This document shows positions 29,703 through 38,517 of a stretch of 64,000 nucleotides of DNA, piece by piece. The notes beneath the pieces are model-generated. The model was not told the DNA's origin. It made no database searches and worked only from the letters and a program-made list of their open reading frames with translations. The stretch comes from Chelatococcus asaccharovorans (GTDB lineage: Bacteria; Pseudomonadota; Alphaproteobacteria; Rhizobiales; Beijerinckiaceae): assembly GCF_003201475.1 (NCBI RefSeq), contig NZ_QJJK01000004.1:380631-444630 (forward strand), read 5' to 3'. Both the position numbers and the translations under genes were made by a program. The stretch's first letter is position 1. Every line of letters starts with the position of its first letter.

Positions 29703-30422
29703 TCAGTCCTCGTCCTCTTCGTCGCGTGGCCGCAACTGCTTGAGCTTGGCGAAGACGCTGTCGGCGTCGATTGTCTCTTCCTCTTCCTTCTTCGGCCGGC
29801 TCATGCCGCCGAAAGGATCATGCGTCTCCTCAGGAAGCGGCGCGGTCGTCTCTTCCGGCGACAGCAGGGTCTGGCCCGCATCCATCTGGGCGGGGCGATC
29901 CTTGGCAGAACGGGCAACCTCGAAATCGAGGTCGATCTGCGAACAGAGGCCCAAGGTCACCGGATCCATTGGGGTGAGGCTTGCCGCATTCCAATGGGTG
30001 CGCTCGCGGATCTGCTGGATGGTCGTCTTGGTGGTGCCGATCAGCCGCATGATCTGCGCATCCTTCAACTCGGGATGGTTGCGCAACAGCCAGAGAATCG
30101 CATTGGGACGGTCCTGGCGCCGCGAGACCGGCGTATAGCGCGGGCCTTTCTTGCGCTTCTGCTCAGGCAGCTTGACCTTGGGGGCCGCCATGCGCAGGAC
30201 GTGGTTTTCATCTTTCTCGGCGCGGGTGATCTCTTCACGGGTCAACTGGCCCGTCGTCGTCGGGTCGAGGCCCTTGATGCCGATCGCGACTTCGCCATCG
30301 GCGATGCCCTTCACCTCAAGCGGGTGCAATTTGCAGAACTCGGCGATCTGCTCAAAGGTCAATGCCGTGTTCTCGACCAGCCAGACGGCTGTCGCTTTCG
30401 GCATCAGGGGGCCCGTGGACAT
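29703..30422 (-). CDS. trcR: Cell cycle transcriptional regulator TrcR (DUF1013)
   Basis: 239-aa protein of the DUF1013 family, nearly universal in alphaproteobacteria and named TrcR in current annotation as a cell-cycle transcription factor. The N-terminal half has two helix-turn-helix-like segments, TALTFEQIAEFCKLHPLEVKG (about residues 18-38) and KDAQIMRLIGTTKTTIQQIR near 118-137, the latter followed by RTHWNAASLTPMDPVTLGLC. The C-terminal 70 residues are acidic and disordered. An AAGGAGC site lies 5 bases before the ATG. It stands alone with its own terminator. rcdA, another CtrA-circuit gene, lies 1.3 kb away. Confidence 0.88.
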   Translation of the reverse strand: MSTGPLMPKATAVWLVENTALTFEQIAEFCKLHPLEVKGIADGEVAIGIKGLDPTTTGQLTREEITRAEKDENHVLRMAAPKVKLPEQKRKKGPRYTPVSRRQDRPNAILWLLRNHPELKDAQIMRLIGTTKTTIQQIRERTHWNAASLTPMDPVTLGLCSQIDLDFEVARSAKDRPAQMDAGQTLLSPEETTAPLPEETHDPFGGMSRPKKEEEETIDADSVFAKLKQLRPRDEEDED

Positions 30423-30561
30423 AGGGAGCTCCTTAAAGGTCTTATTCGCGGCATCGTCTTCACGACAACGCCTGTGAGGTCAAGCGCCAGAGCCCATTTG
30501 GCAACGGCGGGCCGCGTCGCGAGCCTGCAATACCCTGCCAAGTCGGCTCCAAGTTATTGAT

Positions 30562-30615
30562 CTGGAGCATTTTCCTGTGAACCGCATGATACCATTCGGC
30601 TCACAAGCGCTCTAG
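30562..30615. repeat. Short palindromic repeat ending in CTAG
   Basis: CTGGAGCATTTTCCTGTGAACC on one arm (30562 onward) pairs imperfectly with CGGCTCACAAGCGCTCTAG on the other. It resembles family B ends (GAGCATTT, GCTCTAG) but lacks the middle. Its closing CTAG (30612-30615) is shared with the next family A copy. Confidence 0.6.
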
Positions 30616-30719
30616 AGCACGTCGGTCTATTGCGGACTTGCTCCGCTCCACAACAGACGAGCACATTCACCGACCTGCATGGGCATCGGACGATTCCATC
30701 CAAGTCGGATTTGCTCTAG
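30612..30719. repeat. Family A dispersed repeat, full-length
   Basis: 108 bases from CTAGAGCACGTCGG to GGATTTGCTCTAG, matching the reverse complement of the copy at 18428-18534 throughout (TGCGGACTTGCTCCG, CGAGCACATTCACCGAC, ATCGGACGATTCCATC). Both ends carry CTAG. Confidence 0.9.
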
Positions 30720-30769
30720 GGCGGTGGACGCGCCGATTTGATCGGAGCGGCCGCTCTATCGCGTTGCTT

Positions 30770-30818
30770 GAGCATCGGGTCATCCCAAAAACCGTACTCG
30801 GTCCTTGGCCCGATGCTC
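30770..30818. repeat. Perfect-arm palindrome
   Basis: GAGCATCGGG at 30770-30779 pairs with CCCGATGCTC at 30809-30818 around a 29-base centre that includes CCAAAAACCG. It looks like another small dispersed palindrome family, but only this copy is in the window. Confidence 0.55.
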
Positions 30819-31028
30819 CAGGTAAACCTTCCGCGGGCTTCCGGCCAGGCTAACCGGCCAGGGCGGGACGTCACCACCGATGAAGGGGAACCCGCGGAAT
30901 ATAGGCCTTGGAAAGGTCGCTGGCAAATGGCGAACCGCGAGAAAGCGACATTCCGGGACGCAAAAAATAAGCGCAGCGCCGTTCGTGCCGCCCCACACGC
31001 GCCTTGACTGCAATATCGGGTCAATTGT

Positions 31029-31144
31029 TCCATGGGCTCGTGGTTCTGCTCCGACATTTGCATCCGCCTGATACGGGCCTCGGAGAAAATGTCGGAATCA
31101 AGAGAACCACTAGCAAGTTATTGGTTCCAGTTCGGATTCGGGAC
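31029..31144. repeat. Palindromic element before the DUF1192 gene
   Basis: Left arm GTGGTTCTGCTCCGACATTT pairs with the right arm AAATGTCGGAATCAAGAGAACC (31091 onward), then ACTAG, then a tail ending TTCGGATTCGGGACAC that resembles the end of the hairpin at 41784-41858 (GGTTTCGGGACAC). Probably a member of a third repeat family. Confidence 0.55.
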
Positions 31145-31189
31145 ACGAGGGGCATGCCCCCGCAATGGCAGTTATGAGGAGAATTGCCG

Positions 31190-31384
31190 ATGGTTGGCCT
31201 CTTCGATGATGACGCTCCCAGGCCGGCGACCCAGCATGTCCTCGGCCAGGATCTCAGCACGTTGTCGCTCCACGAGCTCAGCGAGCGTATTGCGCTGCTT
31301 CGGGCCGAAATCGAACGCCTGGAGGCGGCCCGCTCCGCCAAGGAGGCTTCCCGGGCGCAGGCGGATGCGGTGTTTCGCTCCTGA
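31190..31384 (+). CDS. DUF1192 small coiled-coil protein
   Basis: 64-aa protein of the DUF1192 family, typical of Hyphomicrobiales. Sequence features: a short N-terminus MVGLFDDDAPRP and a helical segment LHELSERIALLRAEIERLEAAR that would form a coiled coil. Start at the ATG 31190, preceded by GAGGAGA 7 bases upstream; the in-frame TTG at 31184 is not needed. Function unknown; its constant position before rcdA and rpmE suggests a link to the cell cycle or envelope, but this is inference. Confidence 0.85.
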   Translation: MVGLFDDDAPRPATQHVLGQDLSTLSLHELSERIALLRAEIERLEAARSAKEASRAQADAVFRS

Positions 31385-31496
31385 ACGCATGACGGATATC
31401 TGTATCTTTTTGGAGCGCATGCGCTGGCCCAGGCTTCCGTGCAACGCTCCATTAAGGTTTCTAATATATGACTAACCCGTCCATTTCCTGGACGCT

Positions 31497-31519
31497 GAGT
31501 GGCCCTGTCCACTCTTTTT
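31497..31519 (+). terminator. Intrinsic terminator, first of two
   Basis: GAGTGG at 31497-31502 pairs with CCACTC at 31509-31514, followed by five T. About 115 bases after the DUF1192 stop. Confidence 0.8.
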
Positions 31520-31541
31520 GACGCCTCCCTGCTTCGACCTT

Positions 31542-31568
31542 CAGCCGCCCTTGAGGCGGCTGCTTTTT
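31542..31568 (+). terminator. Intrinsic terminator, second of two
   Basis: CAGCCGCC at 31542-31549 pairs with GGCGGCTG at 31555-31562, then C and five T. Only 22 bases after the first terminator. Confidence 0.85.
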
Positions 31569-31699
31569 GCGTGGCATACCGCGCCGCCGCGAGCCGCCCC
31601 AAGCCATGACTGGCGCCGTCCTTGCGATGTCGGATCCAGGTGGGAATCGATGTTTCATTACGAGACGTCGGTATCCGGCCGGAGCCGGAAAGGTGAGGT

Positions 31700-32221
31700 A
31701 TGGCAAGCGTAGACATGACTCGGCAGGCGACGGCGCCGATTCCGTTCGGTGTACATTTTGTCGCTTCGGAGCAGTTCCGCCGCTTGTTCCGTGAAGGCAT
31801 GGCCCTGATCGAAGAGACGGCCACCTATCTGGAGGGGGCAGGGCGCGCGGAGGCTCGCGCGCTTCGCCGGCAGGCTGCCTTGGCCTATGCGACCGAGAGC
31901 ATGCGCCTGACAACGCGCTTGATGCAGATGGCCTCCTGGCTCCTGTTGCACCGCGCGGTCGCGGATGGCGAGATCAGCCTGTGTGAAGCGCGCAGCGAAA
32001 AATCCAAGGTGCGCCTGACCAACGCCGAGCCGGGTGAAGTTGTCTTGACGGACGATGCGCTACCGCCGCGACTAGGCGAGCTGCTGGCGCGTGCCCAGCG
32101 TCTCTTTGCCCGTATCAAGCATCTGGACCTCGTACTCGCGACCGGCGAGGCGGACGTGGTCTTCGTGGCCGCCCAGGCCCCATTGACGCAGGTCAACCGT
32201 CTCCAGTCCGTCTTGCTGTAG
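31700..32221 (+). CDS. rcdA: Regulator of CtrA degradation RcdA (DUF1465)
   Basis: 173-aa helical protein of the DUF1465 family, which includes Caulobacter RcdA, the adaptor that works with CpdR and PopA to deliver CtrA to the ClpXP protease at the G1-S transition. Conserved landmarks: FRRLFREGMALIEETATYL (about 26-44), ATESMRLTTRLMQMASWLL (about 64-82), the RAVADGEISLCEA segment, and RLQSVL near the C-terminus. ATG at 31700 is preceded by GGAAAGG; an ATG at 31715 is also in frame. Two terminators lie upstream, so it must have its own promoter. Confidence 0.85.
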   Translation: MASVDMTRQATAPIPFGVHFVASEQFRRLFREGMALIEETATYLEGAGRAEARALRRQAALAYATESMRLTTRLMQMASWLLLHRAVADGEISLCEARSEKSKVRLTNAEPGEVVLTDDALPPRLGELLARAQRLFARIKHLDLVLATGEADVVFVAAQAPLTQVNRLQSVLL

Positions 32222-32521
32222 ACGAGGCAAATTGGGGGGGGGAGGACCGGCTCGCCGCTTTTCATGGTGGCGGGCCGGTCAATTCCGGGGGCTCGCGTGG
32301 TGCGAACACCTGCGCGGGGCACGTGGAACGCATGGGTTCCCATATGGAAACGGGTCAAGACCGGGGCTTGGCTGCGCCATCCGGAAGCTGGTCGACGGCA
32401 ATCAGCTGACTTAAAGACTGCTAAAGCAGGCTGATCTCATACGGAACCACCGCGTCATTCCGGGCCCCTCGCTGATACGAGGCCGCCGGAATGACGGCGG
32501 GAGCCCGTCCAAACACGGCAT

Positions 32522-32731
32522 GCTCTTGAGGACGTCCATCTCTCGCGGACTTGTACCGCTCCCGAAAAACGAGAGAATTCACCGACTTGGATGCTAGAGC
32601 ATTTCCGGTGAACTCCGGTCCACCGGAAGTGCTCCAGGTCTTTGATTCTACGCATTTTCTTCACGCGAACCGGTGTCCACTTCGCTCGAAAATGCTCTAT
32701 CCGACGAAGCCATCCAGGTTGGATTTGCCAG
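32522..32731. repeat. Family A repeat interrupted by a family B repeat
   Basis: Left part of family A at 32522-32593 (CTCGCGGACTTG, GAGAGAATTCACCGACTTGG) and right part at 32698-32731 (TATCCGACGAAGCCATCCAG, GGATTTGCC) join in register with intact copies once 32594-32700 is removed. Confidence 0.8.
32594..32700. repeat. Family B dispersed repeat, full-length 107-bp copy
   Basis: From CTAGAGCATTTCCGG to AAAATGCTCTAT. Contains two internal palindromes: CTCCGGTCCACCGGAAG at the left and CGAACCGGTGTCCACTTCG at the right. Half copies or degenerate copies occur at 14995-15102 and 37431-37494. Closely similar sequences are frequent in Hyphomicrobiales genomes as far as I recall. Confidence 0.85.
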
Positions 32732-32751
32732 CGCGTGATTCTGGACAAACG

Positions 32752-32788
32752 TCAAACGGCGGCAGGCGATCATCCCGCCGCCGTTTGA
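32752..32788 (-). terminator. Bidirectional terminator-like stem
   Basis: An 11-bp perfect stem, TCAAACGGCGG with CCGCCGTTTGA, with a 15-base centre. No long T run on either side; minus-strand tail is ACGTTTGTCC. It lies 144 bases after the rpmE stop. Confidence 0.5.
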
Positions 32789-32931
32789 TTATGAAGCGCT
32801 GTCCGCTTGACTGAGATGCAATCCCAGGGGGCAGGGAGCCGTCGTCGCCCGACGCTCGACCTGCCGTGGTGCGGAGACCAGGTCCCTTCAGGATGCCGGC
32901 CAGGGCGTGCCCTGGCACCGGCACCGGCGGC

Positions 32932-33162
32932 TCACTTCTTGGCGAAGCTGAGACCGGCGAAGCGGTTGTTGAAGCGCGACAGGCGGCCGCCACGATCGAG
33001 AAGCTGCTGCGACCCGCCGGTCCAGGCCGGATGGGTCAGATTGTCGATATCGAGGTTGAGGTTGTCACCCTCTTTGCCGTAAGTCGAACGCGTGACGTAG
33101 GTGGAACCGTCGGTCTGCGTGACCTTGATGAAATGATACGTGGGGTGAATGTCGGCCTTCAT
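32932..33162 (-). CDS. rpmE: 50S ribosomal protein bL31
   Basis: 76-aa ribosomal protein. It starts [14 protein letters not shown] and includes the [20 protein letters not shown] segment typical of the alphaproteobacterial bL31 type. It has no cysteines, so it is the zinc-free form. AAAGGA lies 7 bases before the ATG. Divergent from the ABC exporter at 33298, which is the usual arrangement in this order. Confidence 0.96.
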   Translation of the reverse strand: MKADIHPTYHFIKVTQTDGSTYVTRSTYGKEGDNLNLDIDNLTHPAWTGGSQQLLDRGGRLSRFNNRFAGLSFAKK

Positions 33163-33297
33163 GGCAAATTCCTTTCGAAGTCACCGCAAGCGGCGGCAAC
33201 CACGCGCGTCGTCGGCAGGTTGTCTCAGGGTCGCGACCCTATAGCGCAGCGCCAAGCGAAGGACAAGCGGACAAAAGGAAGCAAATGCGGAGGATCG

Positions 33298-35152
<1,855 letters not shown>

Positions 35153-35166
<14 letters not shown>

Positions 35167-36184
35167 GCTTCAGCTCGATGCGGCGATTGCGGCGATAGGC
35201 CTCTTCGCTGTCACCGAGCTCGATCGGCTGATATTCGCCAAAGCCGGCGGCGAGCAGCCGCTGCGGCGGCACGCCCTTCATGACAAAATACTGCACCACG
35301 GCGATGGCGCGCGCTGCCGACAGCGCCCAGTTGGACTTGAATTCGCCGAGGCCCGAGAGGGGCCGCTTGTCGGTGTGCCCGTCGACGCGAATGATCCAGG
35401 GGATGTCGGCCGGGATCTCCTTGTCGAGGTCGATGAGGGCACTCGCCACCTTGTCGAGCTCGGCCGCGCCGGCCGGCAGGAGGGCGGCGGAGCCCGCGTC
35501 GAAGAACACCTCGGACTGGAAGACGAAGCGGTCGCCGACGACGCGGATGTCCGGGCGTTCCCCCAGAATCTGCCGCAGGCGTCCGAAGAAGTCCGAGCGG
35601 AACCGGGCGAGCTCTTGGACACGCTGCGCCAGTGCCACATTGAGGCGGCTGCCGAGATCGGCGACGCGCGCCTGACTGTCCTTGTCGCGCGCCTCAGAAG
35701 CCGCGAGCGCGTCCTCCAGCGCCGCGAGCTGGCGGCGCAAGGCGGCGAGCTGCTGGTTGAGCAGCTCGACCTGCGACATGGCCCGCGCGGAGATAGCCTT
35801 CTCCTTGTCGATTTCCGCCGTCAGCTGGCCGATGCGGGCATTGGCAGCCGTGCTGGTGGCTGAACCCGAGCTCAGCAGGCCTTGCAGCCGTTGCCTGTCG
35901 GCCTCGGCCGTCTGCAGGGTCGATTGCAGCGCGGCGAGGTTGTCCTCCGCGTCCTGGCGGTTCGCGCGCTCGAGGGCGAGCAGTTCGTTGAGCTCGAGGA
36001 TCTGGCGGTTGAGCCGCTGCAGCGCCGTGTCTCGCCCGGAAATTTCCTGGGAGAGGAAGAACTGCCCCAGCACGAAGACCGTGAGAATGAAGATGATCGA
36101 CAGCACAAGCGTCGACAGGGCGTCGACGAAGCCCGGCCAGTAGTCGAGCCGGCGCTCGGAGCGGCGGGCGCGGGACAGGGCCAT
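35153..36184 (-). CDS. OmpA/MotB-like peptidoglycan-binding protein
   Basis: 343 aa. A single membrane helix at about residues 16-42 (WPGFVDALSTLVLSIIFILT) has an Asp (Asp21) at the start of the helix, where MotB and related stators carry their proton-binding Asp. A long coiled coil fills about 45-185, then a C-terminal OmpA domain (about 215-343) with FFDAGSAALLP, RVDGHTDKRPLSG and NRRIELKLTER, the peptidoglycan-binding signature. It starts one base after the stop of the MotA-like gene, so they are translationally coupled and probably form one ion-driven complex. The role is unknown. Confidence 0.9.
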
Positions 36185-36185
36185 G

Positions 36186-37166
36186 TCAGCGGATCCGCTC
36201 GTCGACGAGGCGTTCCAGCAGCCGCTTCAGCTCGCGCTGCTGGGCGGCCTGGGCCTCCACCCAGTCGCGGATCATCTGTTGCTCGGAGCGCATGTGCTGC
36301 ACGAGGCCCTGCACGCCCTCCGCCAGATTGGCCATGGCATGGGTCGCCGCACGGCCGCCCTGGCCGTCGTTGATCACCGTGGCGAGTTTCTCGAGCGCCC
36401 CCGCGATGTCCTGGTCCGAACCGCCCAGGGCCGGCGGCAATCGTCCGGATAGGGGGTTCTCGACCACATGGGCGGACAGCCAGTCCTCGAGTTCCGTGTA
36501 GAAGCGCGCCTGCGCCTGGCCGAGCTGCAGATCGAGGAAGCCGAGCACCAACGAGCCGGCGAGGCCGAACAGCGAGGACGAGAAGGAGATGCCCATGCCG
36601 GCGAGCGGCGCGGCGAGCCCGCTCTTCAGTTCCTCGAACAGGACACCGGCCTCGGCGCCTGTGCGCATGGAGGAGATGACGCCGCCGACGGAACTGACGG
36701 TCTCGAGGAGGCCCCAGAACGTGCCGAGCAGGCCGAGGAAGACCAGCAAGCCAGCGAGATAGCGCAGATTCTCGCGGTTTTCGTCCAGGCGCGCGCCGAT
36801 CGATTCGAGGATCGCGCGGAAGGTATTGGTGCTGACGCCCCGGGAGGAGCTCTTGCTGCCGAACAGCTTGGCCGTCGGGCCGAGCAGGCTCGGCGGTGTG
36901 TCGAGCGTCGCATTCGCATTCGAGCGTCTGAGCTCGTTGATCCAGCGGACCGAACGGAACAGGCGGATGACCTGGCGGAAGGCCAGGATGATGCCGATGA
37001 GCAGGGCGCCGATGATGAGGCCGTTCAGCCCGGGGTTCGTCAGGAAGGCAACGGTGATCTGCCGGTGCAGCACGAAGGCGAGGAAACCGACGAGCAGGAT
37101 GAATACGAGCATGCGGACCACATGGATCCGGGGCGGTGTCAGCTTCAGGGAGTCATCGGCAACCAT
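36186..37166 (-). CDS. MotA/TolQ/ExbB-like proton channel protein
   Basis: 326 aa with membrane helices at about residues 19-35, 47-64, 138-160 and 188-212. The last two hold the family motifs GLLGTFWGLLETV and LAGMGISFSSSLFGLAGSLV. The C-terminal 100 residues are cytoplasmic and helical (WVEAQAAQQRELKRLLERLV), shorter than the long tail of the Zorya protein ZorA. Together with the OmpA-like gene this is a stator-type pair. No flagellar or defence gene is adjacent. Confidence 0.9.
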   Translation of the reverse strand: MVADDSLKLTPPRIHVVRMLVFILLVGFLAFVLHRQITVAFLTNPGLNGLIIGALLIGIILAFRQVIRLFRSVRWINELRRSNANATLDTPPSLLGPTAKLFGSKSSSRGVSTNTFRAILESIGARLDENRENLRYLAGLLVFLGLLGTFWGLLETVSSVGGVISSMRTGAEAGVLFEELKSGLAAPLAGMGISFSSSLFGLAGSLVLGFLDLQLGQAQARFYTELEDWLSAHVVENPLSGRLPPALGGSDQDIAGALEKLATVINDGQGGRAATHAMANLAEGVQGLVQHMRSEQQMIRDWVEAQAAQQRELKRLLERLVDERIR

Positions 37167-37490
37167 GCATCCATCCGCCTCATTACGGCCATCTATAGAA
37201 GTGGCTGCATGTTCGCTGGCGCGGCCCTCGCAATCAAGCCTTTACGGCGAGCAGGCGACGCCATCCCGGGGGCTTTATGCACCCGGGCCCGGACCGTGCC
37301 ATTTTTGTACGCCCTGTTGAACGGTTAAAAGGGGATCGGCCCGGTGACACGCGCGATGCTGCCCCTGCCTTCTCCGAGCAAATCCGGCGTTTGCGGACTT
37401 GCTCCACTCCATTCAAGCCGGATTGGCTCTAGGTCTTTGATTCTACGTATTTCTTCACGCGAACCGGTGTCCACTTCGCGCGACAATGCT
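37167..37490 (-). other. Spacer upstream of the MotA-like gene
   Basis: No gene. Holds the promoter region of the MotA-OmpA operon and a chimeric repeat at 37372-37494. Confidence 0.5.
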
Positions 37491-37494
37491 CTAG
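37372..37494. repeat. Chimera of a shortened family A and a half family B repeat
   Basis: 37372-37432 is family A lacking about 46 internal bases (AGCAAATCCGGCGTTTGCGG then ATTCAAGCCGGATTGGCTCTAG). From 37431 to 37494 it continues as the right half of family B (AGGTCTTTGATTCTACG to GACAATGCTCTAG). The last CTAG (37491-37494) provides the TAG stop of the inositol monophosphatase gene. Confidence 0.85.
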
Positions 37495-38300
37495 GCCGCC
37501 GGCTGGGTCGCGCGCGCCGTCTTGAGCACATCGAGCAGTTCGCGGTGCAGGGCTTCGTTGCCGCAGGCGATATGACCCTTGGCGACAGGATCGGCTCCCC
37601 CTTCGGCGTCGCTTGCAAAGGCACCCGCTTCGCGCAGGATGGCGAGGCCGGCGGCCATGTCCCAGCTCTTGAGGCCGCGGCCGAAGAAGGCATCGAAACG
37701 GCCGCAGGCGACATAGGCGATATCGAGGGCGGCTGCCCCGTAGGAGCGCAGGCCCGCGGCCCGCGCGCTCATGGTCGCGATCTCGCGCAGCGTCGTTGCC
37801 TGGGTGCGCTCGCCGAGATGAGGGATGTCGCAGCCGACGACCGATGCGCTCAGTTCACGCCGCGCGGCGACGCGCACCCGGCGGTTGTTGAGGAAAGCCC
37901 CCTTGCCCTTCTCGGCAATGAACATCTCGTCCTTGATCGGATCATAGATGATGCCCGCAACCATCTGCCCGTCGCGCTCCAGGCCGACGGAGATGCAGAA
38001 ATGCGGGATGCCGTGCAGGAAGTTGGTGGTGCCGTCGAGCGGATCGATATGCCAGCGATGCGACTGGTCGGTACCTTCGACGACCCCGCTTTCCTCCATG
38101 ACGAGGCCGTAGCCGGGCCGGGCCTTCTCGAGTGCCTCGCGCAGGATTGTTTCCGCCTTGCGATCGGCGTTCGAGACGAAATTGCCCGGACCCTTGATGG
38201 AGACCTGAAGGGCCTCGACTTCGCCGAAATCGCGCTTGAGCGAACGTGAGGCCTTGATGACGGCCTCGGACATGACGGTGATGAGCGGAGAGCGAATCAT
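37491..38300 (-). CDS. Inositol monophosphatase family protein
   Basis: 269-aa Mg-dependent, Li-sensitive type phosphatase. Metal ligands are visible: EES at residues 69-71, the DPLDGTTN motif at 86-93 and WDMAAG at 213-218. Family members act on inositol-1-phosphate or related sugar phosphates; SuhB homologues also assist rRNA transcription. Encoded at the downstream end of the central-carbon block, 217 bases after the Sel1 protein. Its TAG stop lies in the outer end of a repeat; the protein otherwise has normal length. Confidence 0.92.
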   Translation of the reverse strand: MIRSPLITVMSEAVIKASRSLKRDFGEVEALQVSIKGPGNFVSNADRKAETILREALEKARPGYGLVMEESGVVEGTDQSHRWHIDPLDGTTNFLHGIPHFCISVGLERDGQMVAGIIYDPIKDEMFIAEKGKGAFLNNRRVRVAARRELSASVVGCDIPHLGERTQATTLREIATMSARAAGLRSYGAAALDIAYVACGRFDAFFGRGLKSWDMAAGLAILREAGAFASDAEGGADPVAKGHIACGNEALHRELLDVLKTARATQPAA

Positions 38301-38517
38301 TGCTTGGGGTCTGCCTTCGCGCCGTTTCGCGACGCCATCGGTAAAACGTGGATTATGTCCCGGAGGGTCGTATCCAAGAGGCGCCGGCCGAAAGGCCGGC
38401 CCGCGGACACTAACCCAGGGAATTGATCCGGGGAACCGGTCTCGGAGGCTTTGCCCGAAGGACGGGTCCCGGCCCTCAAAGATCGGAGCCGTTGTGTGCC
38501 CGCCCGCCAGCCGCCCG

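Larger units (their letters stand above)
30423..31189. other. 767-base divergent spacer filled with repeats
   Basis: No gene seen. From left to right: the trcR ribosome binding site and promoter region, a short palindromic repeat (30562-30615), a full family A repeat (30612-30719), another palindrome (30770-30818) and a palindromic element (31029-31144) just before the DUF1192 gene. Very little of it is unique DNA. Confidence 0.6.
31385..31699 (+). other. Spacer between DUF1192 gene and rcdA
   Basis: No gene. Holds two intrinsic terminators in tandem (31497-31519 and 31542-31568), an AT-rich stretch CTAATATATG near 31461 that could be a -10 region, and a GTCC/GGAC hairpin near 31480-31493. 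The rcdA ribosome binding site GGAAAGG lies 6 bases before its start. Confidence 0.5.
32222..32931. other. 710-base convergent spacer after rcdA, mostly repeat DNA
   Basis: No gene. Holds a G-run near 32234, a family A repeat interrupted by a family B repeat (32522-32731), and a long stem at 32752-32788 that likely terminates rpmE from the other strand. Confidence 0.55.

Noticed and set aside
32866-33297. 144-codon N-terminal extension of the ABC exporter
   Set aside because: It overlaps rpmE on the other strand, has no membrane segment or start signal, while an ATG with CGGAGGA lies at 33298.
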